The notes below the pieces were generated by a model. It did no database searches and was not told where the DNA came from. It was given only the letters and a program-made list of their open reading frames with translations. Source: Oceanirhabdus sp942490885 (lineage in GTDB: Bacteria > Bacillota > Clostridia > Clostridiales > Clostridiaceae). From it: a stretch of 64,000 nt of DNA. The stretch spans positions 682,001 through 746,000 of the forward strand of contig CALNYT010000002.1 of the NCBI GenBank assembly GCA_942490885.1, given 5' to 3'. Positions within the stretch are counted from its first letter, which is position 1; every line of letters starts with the position of its first letter. Of the stretch, positions 18,995 through 25,979 are shown piece after piece. Both the position numbers and the translations under genes were made by a program.

Positions 18995-19426
18995 ATGAAA
19001 GACAAACCTAATACTAATGAATTGATTGAAACTAGTAATAATATTGGTATAGATATAGAAGTATTGGATGAAAATGATTCTAAGCAGTTCATTAAAAGAG
19101 TAATTGATACATTTAAACCTTTTAAAATTTTAGGACACTTATCAATTGGTGAAGAAGTTATGACCATTCCGTTGGAAGCTAATGAATTCTCGTATTCTAA
19201 TTACTTGAAATGTGAACCTGCTTATATTTTCTTTGACCAAGAAGGGAGTGATAGAAATTCAGTTGTGGTTGTTAAGGATGCTACATTAATTGGAAATTTA
19301 ATGGAAAACTCTTATGGTATGGAATATTTTGTGTCTAATAAAAGGATCGATTTTTTAATAGCTGTAAATTGGTATGTAATAGAGGGTGTAGGGACTGCAA
19401 CCAAATTTTTAAGTAAAATAAAGTAA
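18995..19426 (+). CDS. Candidate immunity protein for the type-47-like toxin
   Basis: A 143-residue acidic soluble protein starting 5 bp after the cassette 1 toxin, with AAGGAG 9 nt before the ATG (the site lies in the toxin's 3' end, so the two are coupled). Notable blocks are FKPFKILGHLSIGEEV, YIFFDQEGSDRNSVVVVKDA and LIAVNWYVIEGVG. I do not recognise the family with certainty. Position, size and acidity argue for an immunity function. Confidence 0.65.
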   Translation: MKDKPNTNELIETSNNIGIDIEVLDENDSKQFIKRVIDTFKPFKILGHLSIGEEVMTIPLEANEFSYSNYLKCEPAYIFFDQEGSDRNSVVVVKDATLIGNLMENSYGMEYFVSNKRIDFLIAVNWYVIEGVGTATKFLSKIK

Positions 19427-20117
19427 TGAAAGATATGATGAGTAAGTTTAAGAACATTGATAGTAAGTGTTCTTATCAACTAACTATAATAATGCACTTA
19501 AACTTAATGCTTAAAAAGTTAAAATCATAGATGAAGATAAAAAAATTTTTGCTTAGTTTTTGAAAAAAGAAGTAGGAGTGGAGAGAAGGAAAAGAAGGAA
19601 TATATGATAGCTCAAAAGTAGGAAATTAATAAGAAAATAAAAGTTTTAACGTCCGAAAGGGAGCACGAAATTTTTGGTGAAAATGAGGTTTATTCTAGAT
19701 TGGGAGAATAGGCCTTATTTTCATTTGCAAAAAAGAACGCTCTAAAGGGCTAAAGAAAAACATAGAAAACATAAAAATAATTTCTGACGTCAACCATTTT
19801 ATGAAACGATCTCTGGAGTGTGAAATTTTGGGGCAGTAGCAACAAAAACTGACCTAGTTTTTGTAAGGTGCCAGTCACCTAACAAATACACTAACAGTAA
19901 ATAAAACAAAGGTTTCAATAGCAACCAGAAAAAGAATTCCTAACGGCATCAATTTTCTGGAATGACCCCTGAGATGTGAAAATTTCCAAGAAAGTTTAAG
20001 AGCTAGGTTTTAAGGTTTGAAAGCGAAGGTTCTAAGGTTTAAAGGCGATAGCGTTTTAGAGTTAGAAGTTAGTAAAGTATATAACGAAAGTAGTAGGAAA
20101 ATGAGAAGCCAAGAAAA
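19427..20117. other. Non-coding spacer between RHS cassettes 1 and 2, with hairpins
   Basis: About 690 bp without a credible gene. The clearest structure is a long hairpin at 19678-19723: TGAAAATGAGG and TATTCT pair with AGAATA and CCTTATTTTCA around an 8-nt loop. A second hairpin, AAAAACT/AGTTTTT, is at 19844-19862, and GGTG-CACC palindromic sequence lies just after it. Several short phrases with GCGAAG or GCGATAG recur near 20000-20070. It may be degraded remains of older cassettes; I see no intact reading frame. Confidence 0.5.
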
Positions 20118-20269
20118 GTATTTTGCCGATAGGCAAGGACTTCAGAGCATTTAAAGAGAATAGAAAAATATATTGAGATAATAAAGGTTTTAGAAGATAT
20201 AGATTTCTGGGACAAAAATAACCAACATTATCCATTATGCATTATCAATTCTCAATTAAAGCGAAGCGA
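20118..20269 (+). repeat. RHS cassette boundary element, copy 2
   Basis: Second copy of the boundary element. It has the hairpin TTGCC-GATA-GGCAA, then AGGACTTCAGAGC, AAAGAGAATAGAAAAATATATTGAG in broken form, a diverged centre, AAAATAACCAACATT, and CAATTAAAGCGAAGCG at the right edge. The RHS core match starts at about 20276, 27 bp further into the core than in cassette 1. Confidence 0.78.
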
Positions 20270-20275
20270 TGACGT

Positions 20276-20683
20276 GACGCAATAGGAAACAGAATAGCAA
20301 CAATAGAAAATGGATACAGATACGAATATATAATAGACAGAGGAAATGTAATATCAGAAATCAATGGAAGAAACGAATTGGTTTCAAGAAGCATAAGAGG
20401 ACTAGGCTTAGCAGCACAGAAGAATAATGAGGGAACATTAGCTTATTACCTAAATAACTCTCACGGAGATATTACAAATGTAGTTGATGTAAATGGAAAT
20501 GAGTTAAATAGTTATAAATATGATTCATTTGGAAATATTAATGAATCCACTGAAACAGTATCAAATAGATTCAAATATTCAGGAGAGCAACAAGATAGTA
20601 TAACAAATTTATATTATTTAAGAGCAAGATATTATAATCCTGTTATTGGTAGATTTACACAAGAAGATACATATAGAGGCTAA
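20276..20683 (+). pseudogene. Orphan RHS core remnant, cassette 2 (deleted and frameshifted)
   Basis: The core copy runs from GACGCAATAGGAAACAG to the codons for FTQEDTYRG; the block from 20285 to about 20410 differs from the main gene by about one base. It stops at TAA 20681 because the segment encoding DGLNLYAYVGNNPVNFVDPTG is missing. The toxin part that follows is in another frame. No start codon or ribosome binding site of its own is visible. It is a displaced, broken C-terminal cassette. Confidence 0.85.
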
Positions 20684-20699
20684 TGATGGTTCTGTTGAG

Positions 20700-21908
20700 A
20701 TGAGTTTATTTTATCAATATGGTGGTGAAGGTATAGATAAAGCTTTATCTAATCTCAACCCATTGAATATAGCTAAGGGTGCAGTAAATCTTTTGTTTTT
20801 CTGTGATGGAGAAAAGATAGCAGATGGAATAGAAAATGAAGTTGATAGAGGTATTAATGTTGTTCTTAATGGAGATGCAAAAGAAAAATTAAATTATGCT
20901 ACTGAAAAAGGAACAGAAGCTGTGATTGCATCCATGATGGCAAAAACATTTAAATCTCCAAAGAGTTCAAATGTTTTAGATGATTTGGATGAGTTAGATG
21001 ACTTTGCAGATGCAGGAAGAATAGCAGATGAAGTTGTAGTAGATGAATTTACGGGGACAGGTGGTAAGCGTGGTTGCTTTATTGCAGGAACAAAAATAAT
21101 AAGTGAAAATGGACAAAAGAATATAGAGAATATAAAGGTTGGAGAATTAGTATTAGCTAAGAACTTAAAGACAGGTGAACAGAACTATAGAGAAGTAATA
21201 AGTACATTTGTAGTTGATACATATCAGTTAATAGTAATAAAAATAAATGGAAAGACAATAGAAACTACAAGTGAACATCCATTCTGGACACAGAATCGAG
21301 GGTGGATAAAAGCCGGAGAACTATTAGAAGAAGATATATTAGAAGATAGTGAAGGTAATGAACTTGAAATAGAAGAAATAAGTATAGTTCAATTAGATAA
21401 TCCAATAAAAGTATATAACTTTGAAGTAGCGGATTATCATACGTATTATGTTAGTGATAATGGTGTTTTGGTTCATAATAAACCAATGAAAAATCCTAAT
21501 ATTTCTAATGGTAATGTTGATTTTATTGTAGGAGAAAATGGCGTTGTAGAATCAGTATCTAATGGACAACGCGTTTTGCAGAGACATGTTGGAAAAAATG
21601 ATGTTGAATTGTTACAAAGGTTAAAAGCAAACCCTAAGTTAACAGGTGTATCAACCTTTACTAATGATATTATATCCAACCAAGTTATTAAGGCTACTTT
21701 AAATAAACAAGTCAATATTAATAAAATTAATTCATGGTTGTCAAATGGAGCTAAAGGTAATCTACCACTATATTACAAAGGCAACACTGTTATAGGAAGA
21801 GGAGTTAAACAAGGCTCAAATTTAGTTAAAAATATGACAAATGCAAAAGTAATATTAAAAAGTAATGGTAAAGGAGGATATGATATATTAACAGCATATC
21901 CTAATTAA
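20700..21908 (+). CDS. Orphan RHS tip with HINT and RNase A-like toxin domain (cassette 2)
   Basis: Toxin-bearing frame of cassette 2, opened here at ATG 20700 (402 residues; the frame is open slightly further upstream, into out-of-frame core sequence). A helical pretoxin segment is followed by a HINT module (GCFIAGTKIISENGQK, SEHPFWTQNRGWIKAG, YHTYYVSDNGVLVHN). The C-terminal ~140 residues, with RHVGKNDVELLQRL, STFTNDIISNQVIKA, INSWLSNGAKG, GRGVKQGS and GYDILTAYPN, match the bacterial RNase A-like fold used by CdiA toxins; the His of RHVGK and the final TAYP are typical. Without the RHS core in frame it probably cannot be delivered as it stands. Confidence 0.8.
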   Translation: MSLFYQYGGEGIDKALSNLNPLNIAKGAVNLLFFCDGEKIADGIENEVDRGINVVLNGDAKEKLNYATEKGTEAVIASMMAKTFKSPKSSNVLDDLDELDDFADAGRIADEVVVDEFTGTGGKRGCFIAGTKIISENGQKNIENIKVGELVLAKNLKTGEQNYREVISTFVVDTYQLIVIKINGKTIETTSEHPFWTQNRGWIKAGELLEEDILEDSEGNELEIEEISIVQLDNPIKVYNFEVADYHTYYVSDNGVLVHNKPMKNPNISNGNVDFIVGENGVVESVSNGQRVLQRHVGKNDVELLQRLKANPKLTGVSTFTNDIISNQVIKATLNKQVNINKINSWLSNGAKGNLPLYYKGNTVIGRGVKQGSNLVKNMTNAKVILKSNGKGGYDILTAYPN

Positions 21909-21919
21909 GGAGGTACAGT

Positions 21920-22213
21920 GTGGGAAGATATAATTGGGAAGATGAATTAGAAATATTTCTTGGTGGAACTTTTCATCAAGATATTGAATCACCAGAAGAT
22001 GCTTTAGAAGAATACTTAAAAGAAGATAAAGATCATATAGAGCATATAGTTAAAATTATTACAGATTTTTTGAATAGTGGTTTATCAGAAGAAGAGAAAA
22101 ATAAATTCATAGAAGTAAATACTGAAATATATTTTAAGGTTATGGGAGTAAAGCCAATTATATGGGTGGAAAATGTTAAGAATTATTTATTTGTTGAAAT
22201 AAATAGGAAATAG
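21920..22213 (+). CDS. Immunity protein for the RNase A-like toxin, CdiI-like
   Basis: A 97-residue acidic protein starting at GTG 21920, 6 nt after an AAGGAGG that overlaps the toxin stop codon. The start LEIFLGGTFHQDIESPEDAL resembles the CdiI_2-type immunity family, whose members guard against RNase A-like CdiA tips. This is the expected partner of the upstream domain. It ends just before a terminator. Confidence 0.75.
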   Translation: MGRYNWEDELEIFLGGTFHQDIESPEDALEEYLKEDKDHIEHIVKIITDFLNSGLSEEEKNKFIEVNTEIYFKVMGVKPIIWVENVKNYLFVEINRK

Positions 22214-22227
22214 GATTATAGAGATGT

Positions 22228-22262
22228 ACGGTTATTTTATATTATAGCCGTCTTTTTATTTT
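22228..22262 (+). terminator. Terminator after RHS cassette 2
   Basis: ACGGTTAT (22228-22235) pairs with ATAGCCGT (22244-22251) around an 8-nt loop and is followed by CTTTTTATTTT. It lies 15 bp after the immunity gene stop. Confidence 0.85.
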
Positions 22263-22349
22263 AGGTGATTATCCATATCAATTTAAATTATTTTAGTAAT
22301 GTTTGAGGAAAAGAAATTAAATATTTTCTAAGAATATCTTAGAGCATAT

Positions 22350-22447
22350 CTTCCACGGTAATCCATCTGGATATTAAAGAAACTAGAAGTATAATTAAGT
22401 TGAATAATGGCACTGATGGGTGGGTAGGTATAAGATCGAAGGTTTAG
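22350..22447 (+). pseudogene. Relic of a further toxin or effector C-terminus
   Basis: Two frames joined by one shift read HGNPSG and then IKETRSIIKLNNGTDGWVG ending in IRSKV and a stop at 22445-22447. The composition is that of a real protein end, and the position matches the tail of an older RHS cassette. No start, core or intact frame remains. Too short to assign. Confidence 0.45.
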
Positions 22448-22519
22448 ATTTAAGAGCGAAGCTCTTTAGGAGTACAACAGATGTGATATTAATAAAAAAG
22501 ATTGACATAAACCAAAAGC

Positions 22520-22669
22520 TAAAAAAATTTGCCGAGAGGCAGGGACTTTAGAATCTTTAAAGAGAATAGAATAATATATTGAGAGAATAAAGGGTTTTAT
22601 ATGATTAAGATTTCTCAGAGAGAAATAACCAACATTCACAATTCTCAACTATCAATTAAGCGAATCGCT
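22520..22669 (+). repeat. RHS cassette boundary element, copy 3
   Basis: Third copy: TTTGCC-GAGA-GGCA hairpin, GGGACTTTAGAATC, AAAGAGAATAGAATAATATAT, GGGTTTTATATGATTAAGAT, GAGAGAAATAACCAACATTC and ATCAATTAAGCGAATCGC. It is joined to the RHS core at 22673, about 365 bp deeper in the core than cassette 1. An ATG at 22601 inside this element is in frame with the core piece, so a short fusion could be made. Confidence 0.8.
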
Positions 22670-22672
22670 GAA

Positions 22673-23175
22673 AGAGCAAGATATTATAATCCAGTAATAG
22701 GAAGATTCACCCAAGAGGATACATATAGAGGAGATGGATTAAATCTATATGCATATGTGGGGAATAATCCAGTTAACTTTGTGGATCCGACGGGGCATTG
22801 TAAGGGTGGATTAGAGTTAACAGAAGAACGAGAAATGGTAAAAGTGACAATTTCATTACCATAGATCCACAACTCTTTGGTTTAAAGGGAACGGGTGATT
22901 CAGATGTAGAAACTATTCCACCAAATAAGCTATTGGGGACAGAACATGAGATAATTAAGAATCCAAGAGAGGATTTGTATAAGAATATTAAATTAAGAAA
23001 TGGAATTAATGTAAATCCTCAGACTTTAAGTAAGACCCAAAGAGCTATGGCTAATGAAATTCTTATAGAAACTATAATTCAGTGTCTATATGAATATAAA
23101 ATTAGTGGAAATTATTATAAAAAGATTTTTAATGAATATGTTTTATGTTTAAATGAAAATGCTACAAGTTCTTGA
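22673..23175 (+). pseudogene. Orphan RHS cassette 3, frameshifted
   Basis: Only the last part of the core remains (ARYYNPVIGRFTQEDTYRGD through NLYAYVGNNPVNFVDPTGHC). The frame then ends at TAG 22862. The natural continuation, reading FITIDPQLFGLKGTGDSD and later GTEHEIIKNPRED, lies in another frame and runs to TGA at 23175, so a shift occurred shortly after the CKGG codons. The tip is not recognised. The last ~45 residues are helical and may belong to an immunity protein rather than a toxin. Confidence 0.75.
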
Positions 23176-23296
23176 GAAGTTGGATGAAGTACTATCAAAT
23201 GGAACGAATTTAGAATCCTTAGAAGTGGAAAAGCTATACAATGATTTCTTTGAAGGGAGAGATGTTTTGGAGGTAATATACACATTGCCCGAATAA
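23153..23296 (+). CDS. Short ORF after cassette 3, possible immunity remnant
   Basis: ATG 23153 opens 47 codons (MKMLQVLEKLDEVLSNG to VIYTLPE) overlapping the end of the cassette 3 frame. It is acidic and helical. No good ribosome binding site is seen. It may be the shifted 3' half of a gene that began in the preceding frame (ILIETIIQCLYEYKISGNYY). Confidence 0.35.
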   Translation: MKMLQVLEKLDEVLSNGTNLESLEVEKLYNDFFEGRDVLEVIYTLPE

Positions 23297-23433
23297 AACT
23301 ATAAGTATCTAAAAATTCAGATGAAAATTAATGAAATCTTATAAAAAACTATTTTAACTGCATATATTATATTGAAAGGTTCCCCCACCTTGAAAATTTT
23401 ATGTTTACTTATAACGTGGAAGGAGGGTGCAAT

Positions 23434-23598
23434 ATGTATGAGGAGTTATCCAAAATTATAAGCACTCTCGGGTTCCCCATAGCTATGTGTATATATCTCT
23501 TAGTAAGATTTGAGAAGAAGATTGAAGTTATCAATCAATCTATATTGAATCTCACAAGGGTGATTACAAGCGTTATAGGTACCAGAGATGAAAGGTAG
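23434..23598 (+). CDS. YvrJ-family small membrane protein
   Basis: A 54-residue protein, MYEELSKIISTLGFPIAM followed by a hydrophobic segment and a charged helix (RFEKKIEVINQSI). This matches the YvrJ family: short, one N-terminal membrane segment with the GFPIA motif. The start at ATG 23434 follows GAAGGAGGGTGCAAT; an ATG at 23401 upstream lies before the ribosome binding site and is not the start. The role is unknown; holin-like proteins have a similar size. Confidence 0.8.
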   Translation: MYEELSKIISTLGFPIAMCIYLLVRFEKKIEVINQSILNLTRVITSVIGTRDER

Positions 23599-23616
23599 CC
23601 ATCAGGCTACCTTTTT
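23593..23616 (+). terminator. Terminator of the YvrJ gene
   Basis: AGGTAGCC (23593-23600) pairs with GGCTACCT (23605-23612) around ATCA and is followed by a short T-tract. The stem overlaps the YvrJ stop codon. Confidence 0.85.
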
Positions 23617-23742
23617 CAGATTGCTGAAAAAGCCCAATCATGGCGTCACTAAGACTCTCTTCGCTGCTCGAGTACACAATTCGTACATTCCGCTGCTCGT
23701 TCGCCTAGTTCCTTGACCTTGTGCTTTTTCAACAATCTGAAA
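23614..23742. mobile_element. MITE-like element with 20-bp terminal inverted repeats
   Basis: TTTCAGATTGCTGAAAAAGC (23614-23633) faces GCTTTTTCAACAATCTGAAA (23723-23742), with one mismatch over 20 bp. The 89-bp interior (CGCTGCTCG twice, CTAGTTCCTTGACC) is more GC-rich than its surroundings and has no gene. It looks like a non-autonomous miniature element or a large extragenic palindrome. It abuts the YvrJ terminator. Confidence 0.6.
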
Positions 23743-23870
23743 TTCTGAAGTTTGAAAATATAACCTTAAAATAATTATATAAGCGAAGATTTGCTCAAAC
23801 ATAAAATAATCCTCCGTAAATTTCTTACTATGGGTAATCAAACTAAAACTATTTTTAGAAGGAGAATAGT

Positions 23871-23939
23871 ATGAAAACTAAAGAGAAAGCTAATGAATTA
23901 AACACTATGAATGATCCAGTAGATGTAAAGAACAGATAA
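23871..23939 (+). CDS. Putative 22-residue peptide
   Basis: ATG 23871 after AGAAGGAGAATAGT opens MKTKEKANELNTMNDPVDVKNR and a stop. The ribosome binding site is good and spacing is 4-7 nt. A strong hairpin follows 17 bp later. Highly charged, no membrane segment. It may be a real small protein; nothing else supports it. Confidence 0.4.
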   Translation: MKTKEKANELNTMNDPVDVKNR

Positions 23940-23950
23940 TATATAACAAA

Positions 23951-23981
23951 ACAAAGATGCCGTTACATAAGTAACGGCATC
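23951..23981 (-). terminator. Strong hairpin, terminator on the minus strand
   Basis: GATGCCGTTAC (23956-23966) and GTAACGGCATC (23971-23981) form a perfect 11-bp stem with a 4-nt loop. On the minus strand the stem is followed by TTTGTTTTGTT, as in an intrinsic terminator; on the plus strand it is followed by A residues. Confidence 0.75.
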
Positions 23982-24095
23982 AAAAAACAGAAAGTTTATT
24001 GGAATAACACACATTAAAAATAAATTTAATATTCCAATAATTATGTAGTGAAGACCACTAGGAGGCAACCCATAATCTTCTTAGCTATGTTTATG
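23951..24095 (-). ncRNA. Putative small RNA on the minus strand
   Basis: A consensus minus-strand promoter (24102-24130) faces a strong minus-strand terminator (23951-23981) with about 145 nt between, too short for a normal gene; the longest frame opened by ATG is 10 codons (MGCLLVVFTT). The transcript would contain an 11-bp inverted repeat TTATTGGAATA/TATTCCAATAA (23996-24006, 24030-24040) before the terminator. A structured regulatory RNA is the simplest reading. Confidence 0.5.
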
Positions 24096-24101
24096 AATTT
24101 A

Positions 24102-24130
24102 TTATACAATATATTAGGTGAAAAGTCAAA
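24102..24130 (-). promoter_or_regulatory. Consensus promoter, minus strand
   Basis: Read on the minus strand: TTGACT, a 17-bp spacer, TATAAT. The -35 and first spacer bases TTGACTTTTCAC also occur in the promoter at 24699-24727. It drives the putative small RNA. Confidence 0.7.
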
Positions 24131-24179
24131 ATTTACTGAAAATTTCAAAGGAATATTATGCCACGTGGAGCACTAAAAA

Positions 24180-24500
24180 GAAGTGGAGAGTTGGAAGTTG
24201 AGAGTGGAGAACGATTGACAGTTCACTCTGTGAAATTTTAAGTATATTGTTTCTTATACAATAGGGATTTGATAATTTCACCTAAAATGAAACCATGGAT
24301 TTTAACTACAATATTTTATCGTAGTTAAAATGAGTAAACCTCTTTTGTCCTAAAGAACAATAAGATGTAGTTTCTGCGTATGCAGAAACATCCATAATCA
24401 TAGATGCTGGAATGATTGCACAAACTATATAACATATAGCTGCACAGAACAGATTTATTATTCGAGTATTGAAGCAAGATACGATAAAATCACTTCATAT
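24180..24500. other. Gene-free stretch with two perfect hairpins
   Basis: No credible reading frame. ATTTTAACTAC (24299-24309) pairs with GTAGTTAAAAT (24321-24331), and GTTTCTGC (24370-24377) pairs with GCAGAAAC (24382-24389). Neither has a T-tract. Nothing else stands out. Confidence 0.5.
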
Positions 24501-24530
24501 AATAAAAGCCATAGGAGAACTCCCTATGGC
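24498..24530 (-). terminator. Terminator of the 34-residue minus-strand ORF
   Basis: On the minus strand GCCATAGGGAG and CTCCTATGGC form a stem around TT, with one bulged or wobble position, followed by TTTTATTATA. It lies 24 bp after the small ORF's stop. Confidence 0.8.
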
Positions 24531-24553
24531 TAAATTAAAATCAATTTTAAATA

Positions 24554-24658
24554 TTAAACTTCTTCATATAGGTCGTTTGTAAAAAAATATTCAATTGATG
24601 ATACAATTTGATTTAATTCATTTAACTTATTGAAGATATTTAACTTAATTGTTTTCAT
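24554..24658 (-). CDS. Small protein of unknown function (34 residues)
   Basis: A complete minus-strand transcription unit: consensus promoter (24699-24727), AAGGAGG about 10 nt before the ATG, an ORF for MKTIKLNIFNKLNELNQI and further to LYEEV, and a terminator. The peptide is amphipathic, Asn/Leu/Ile-rich, with no clear membrane segment. I do not recognise it. A signalling peptide, a type I toxin-like peptide or a regulator of the divergent riboswitch operon are all possible. Confidence 0.6.
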   Translation of the reverse strand: MKTIKLNIFNKLNELNQIVSSIEYFFTNDLYEEV

Positions 24659-24698
24659 CAAAACGACCTCCTTAAAATTATAATTACATACCTATACA

Positions 24699-24727
24699 TT
24701 ATAGATTATAAAGAGTGAAAAGTCAAA
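24699..24727 (-). promoter_or_regulatory. Consensus promoter of the 34-residue ORF, minus strand
   Basis: Minus-strand TTGACT, 17-bp spacer, TATAAT. Its -35 lies only 22 bp from the -35 of the divergent riboswitch promoter, so the two could compete or share a regulator. Confidence 0.75.
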
Positions 24728-24749
24728 AAATACATAAAAAATATTATAT

Positions 24750-24777
24750 TGACAAAATATGCATTTGGTTTATAATG
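24750..24777 (+). promoter_or_regulatory. Promoter of the cobalamin riboswitch operon
   Basis: TTGACA (24750-24755), 16-bp spacer, TATAAT (24772-24777). Both hexamers are perfect. Transcription should start near 24784, about 65 nt before the riboswitch core. Confidence 0.85.
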
Positions 24778-24847
24778 TTAATGAAGATATAAAAATCATA
24801 AATTTATAAATAATGAAAGATTTAATTTATAAAAATTAATATTGAAC

Positions 24848-25005
24848 GATATAGGTGCCATTTATGTGGGTAAAAGGGAATGCGGTTAAAGTCCGCAACA
24901 GCCTTCTCTACTGTAAGTGAATATGAAACCTGGAAGATCACCGAGAGGGAAGATCAGGGAGTAAGATGAAGCACAAGTCAGGAAACCTGCCTATATCAAT
25001 TAGGG
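24848..25005 (+). promoter_or_regulatory. Cobalamin riboswitch
   Basis: The conserved landmarks of the adenosylcobalamin-type aptamer are in order: GGTGCC near 24854, AAAAGGGAATGCGGTTAAA and GTCCGCAACAGCC (24872-24904), CTACTGTAAGTG, and AAGTCAGGAAACCTGCC (24975-24991). An expression platform with a terminator follows at 25106. It should switch off the downstream DUF4430/ECF operon when cobalamin is plentiful, and it fixes the likely substrate of the transporter. Confidence 0.95.
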
Positions 25006-25105
25006 AACCTTGGAAGGAAGGACGTACTAAGCAGTCATGATAGCATATAGTTATGAGATGGGAATTAAACTTCCTATTTTGGTGATGTATATATGCTTGA
25101 GCTAG

Positions 25106-25136
25106 TACCGTATCCAAGTTTGGGTAGGGTATTTTT
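25106..25136 (+). terminator. Terminator of the riboswitch expression platform
   Basis: TACCGTATCCAA (25106-25117) pairs with TTGGGTAGGGTA (25120-25131), with one G-G mismatch and one wobble, and is followed by TTTTT. It lies about 100 nt after the aptamer and 200 bp before the first gene, as expected for transcriptional control. Confidence 0.85.
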
Positions 25137-25340
25137 GTTATTAAAGAAAATTAATAAATGTGTTTATGTGACTATATGGACATTATTTTAAAATATAGAA
25201 AAATAATCATATAAATTAAATTTTAATTTTCTTTAGTAAGGTCAATTAATGAGTGTTTATTACTTAGAATGAACAAGGATTCTGCGGGAAGTGGGATCTT
25301 TTTTTGTTGCAAAAAATTTAGGAATAGAAGGGTAATTATC

Positions 25341-25811
25341 ATGAAAAAAAGATGGAGTTATTTCATAATGATTTTGATTATTATATGTATATTTATTAGG
25401 TGTAATGATCAAAAGCCAGGGGAAACAAGTAATGAAGAGAAGAAATTCACCATTATGGTCTCAATGGAGAAAAAAGGTTATACGGGGAAAGATATTGAGA
25501 TATTAGAGGAAAAGAATATTACTATCGTAGAGGGAAAGAGTGCTATGGAATATCTTAGAGATAACTTTGAAGCTAGGGATAAAGGGGGATTTATATTTGA
25601 GATTGAAGGTATTCATAATAAATATCCCATACCTGAATCCCAAAAAACAGAGGAGCAGAAGAAAAATAAAATTATGGGAATAGATTGGTTCATATATTTG
25701 AATGATGAGAAGACGTCAGTTGGTGCAAATGATATTTATCCTAAGGAGAATGACCAATTGTTGTTTGATATTCATGAGTGGGACAAGCGTGAGTTTTTAA
25801 GTGAAAAGTGA
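25341..25811 (+). CDS. Secreted or membrane-anchored DUF4430 protein
   Basis: A 156-residue protein from ATG 25341 (AGAAGGG 8 nt upstream; an earlier in-frame ATG at 25269 has no ribosome binding site and would bury the signal sequence). Residues 1-20 are MKKR plus a hydrophobic stretch ending IFIRC, a signal peptide with an atypical lipobox. The remainder has the DUF4430 pattern: KSAMEYLRDNF, then MGIDWFIYLNDEKTSVGANDIYPKENDQL. DUF4430 is the fold of the C-terminal beta domain of intrinsic factor and transcobalamin. First gene after the cobalamin riboswitch, so a cobamide-binding role is likely but inferred. Confidence 0.82.
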   Translation: MKKRWSYFIMILIIICIFIRCNDQKPGETSNEEKKFTIMVSMEKKGYTGKDIEILEEKNITIVEGKSAMEYLRDNFEARDKGGFIFEIEGIHNKYPIPESQKTEEQKKNKIMGIDWFIYLNDEKTSVGANDIYPKENDQLLFDIHEWDKREFLSEK

Positions 25812-25979
25812 GAGAGTGATTTTGATATTAGGCTTTCAGGTGGAATACCATGGGAGTATTAATATATATTTACTACGGAATTATTCTCTTATGATTTGTA
25901 TAAAAATCTGTTTGTAGTTAGAAGAACATGAGATGCAATATCAGTAGAGAATAATACAAAAAAGATTGGAGGGAAGAGT

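Noticed and set aside
19782..19985. Two phrases around GTGTGAAATTT and ATGTGAAAATTT that look like a diverged duplication
   Set aside because: Similarity is patchy and AT-driven; not strong enough to call a repeat.
23638..23841. Minus-strand frame of 67 codons across the MITE-like element
   Set aside because: It runs through the inverted repeat, has no good ribosome binding site and no protein-like pattern.
25269..25340. Earlier start for the small DUF4430 gene
   Set aside because: No ribosome binding site, and it would place a polar stretch before the signal peptide; ATG 25341 fits better.
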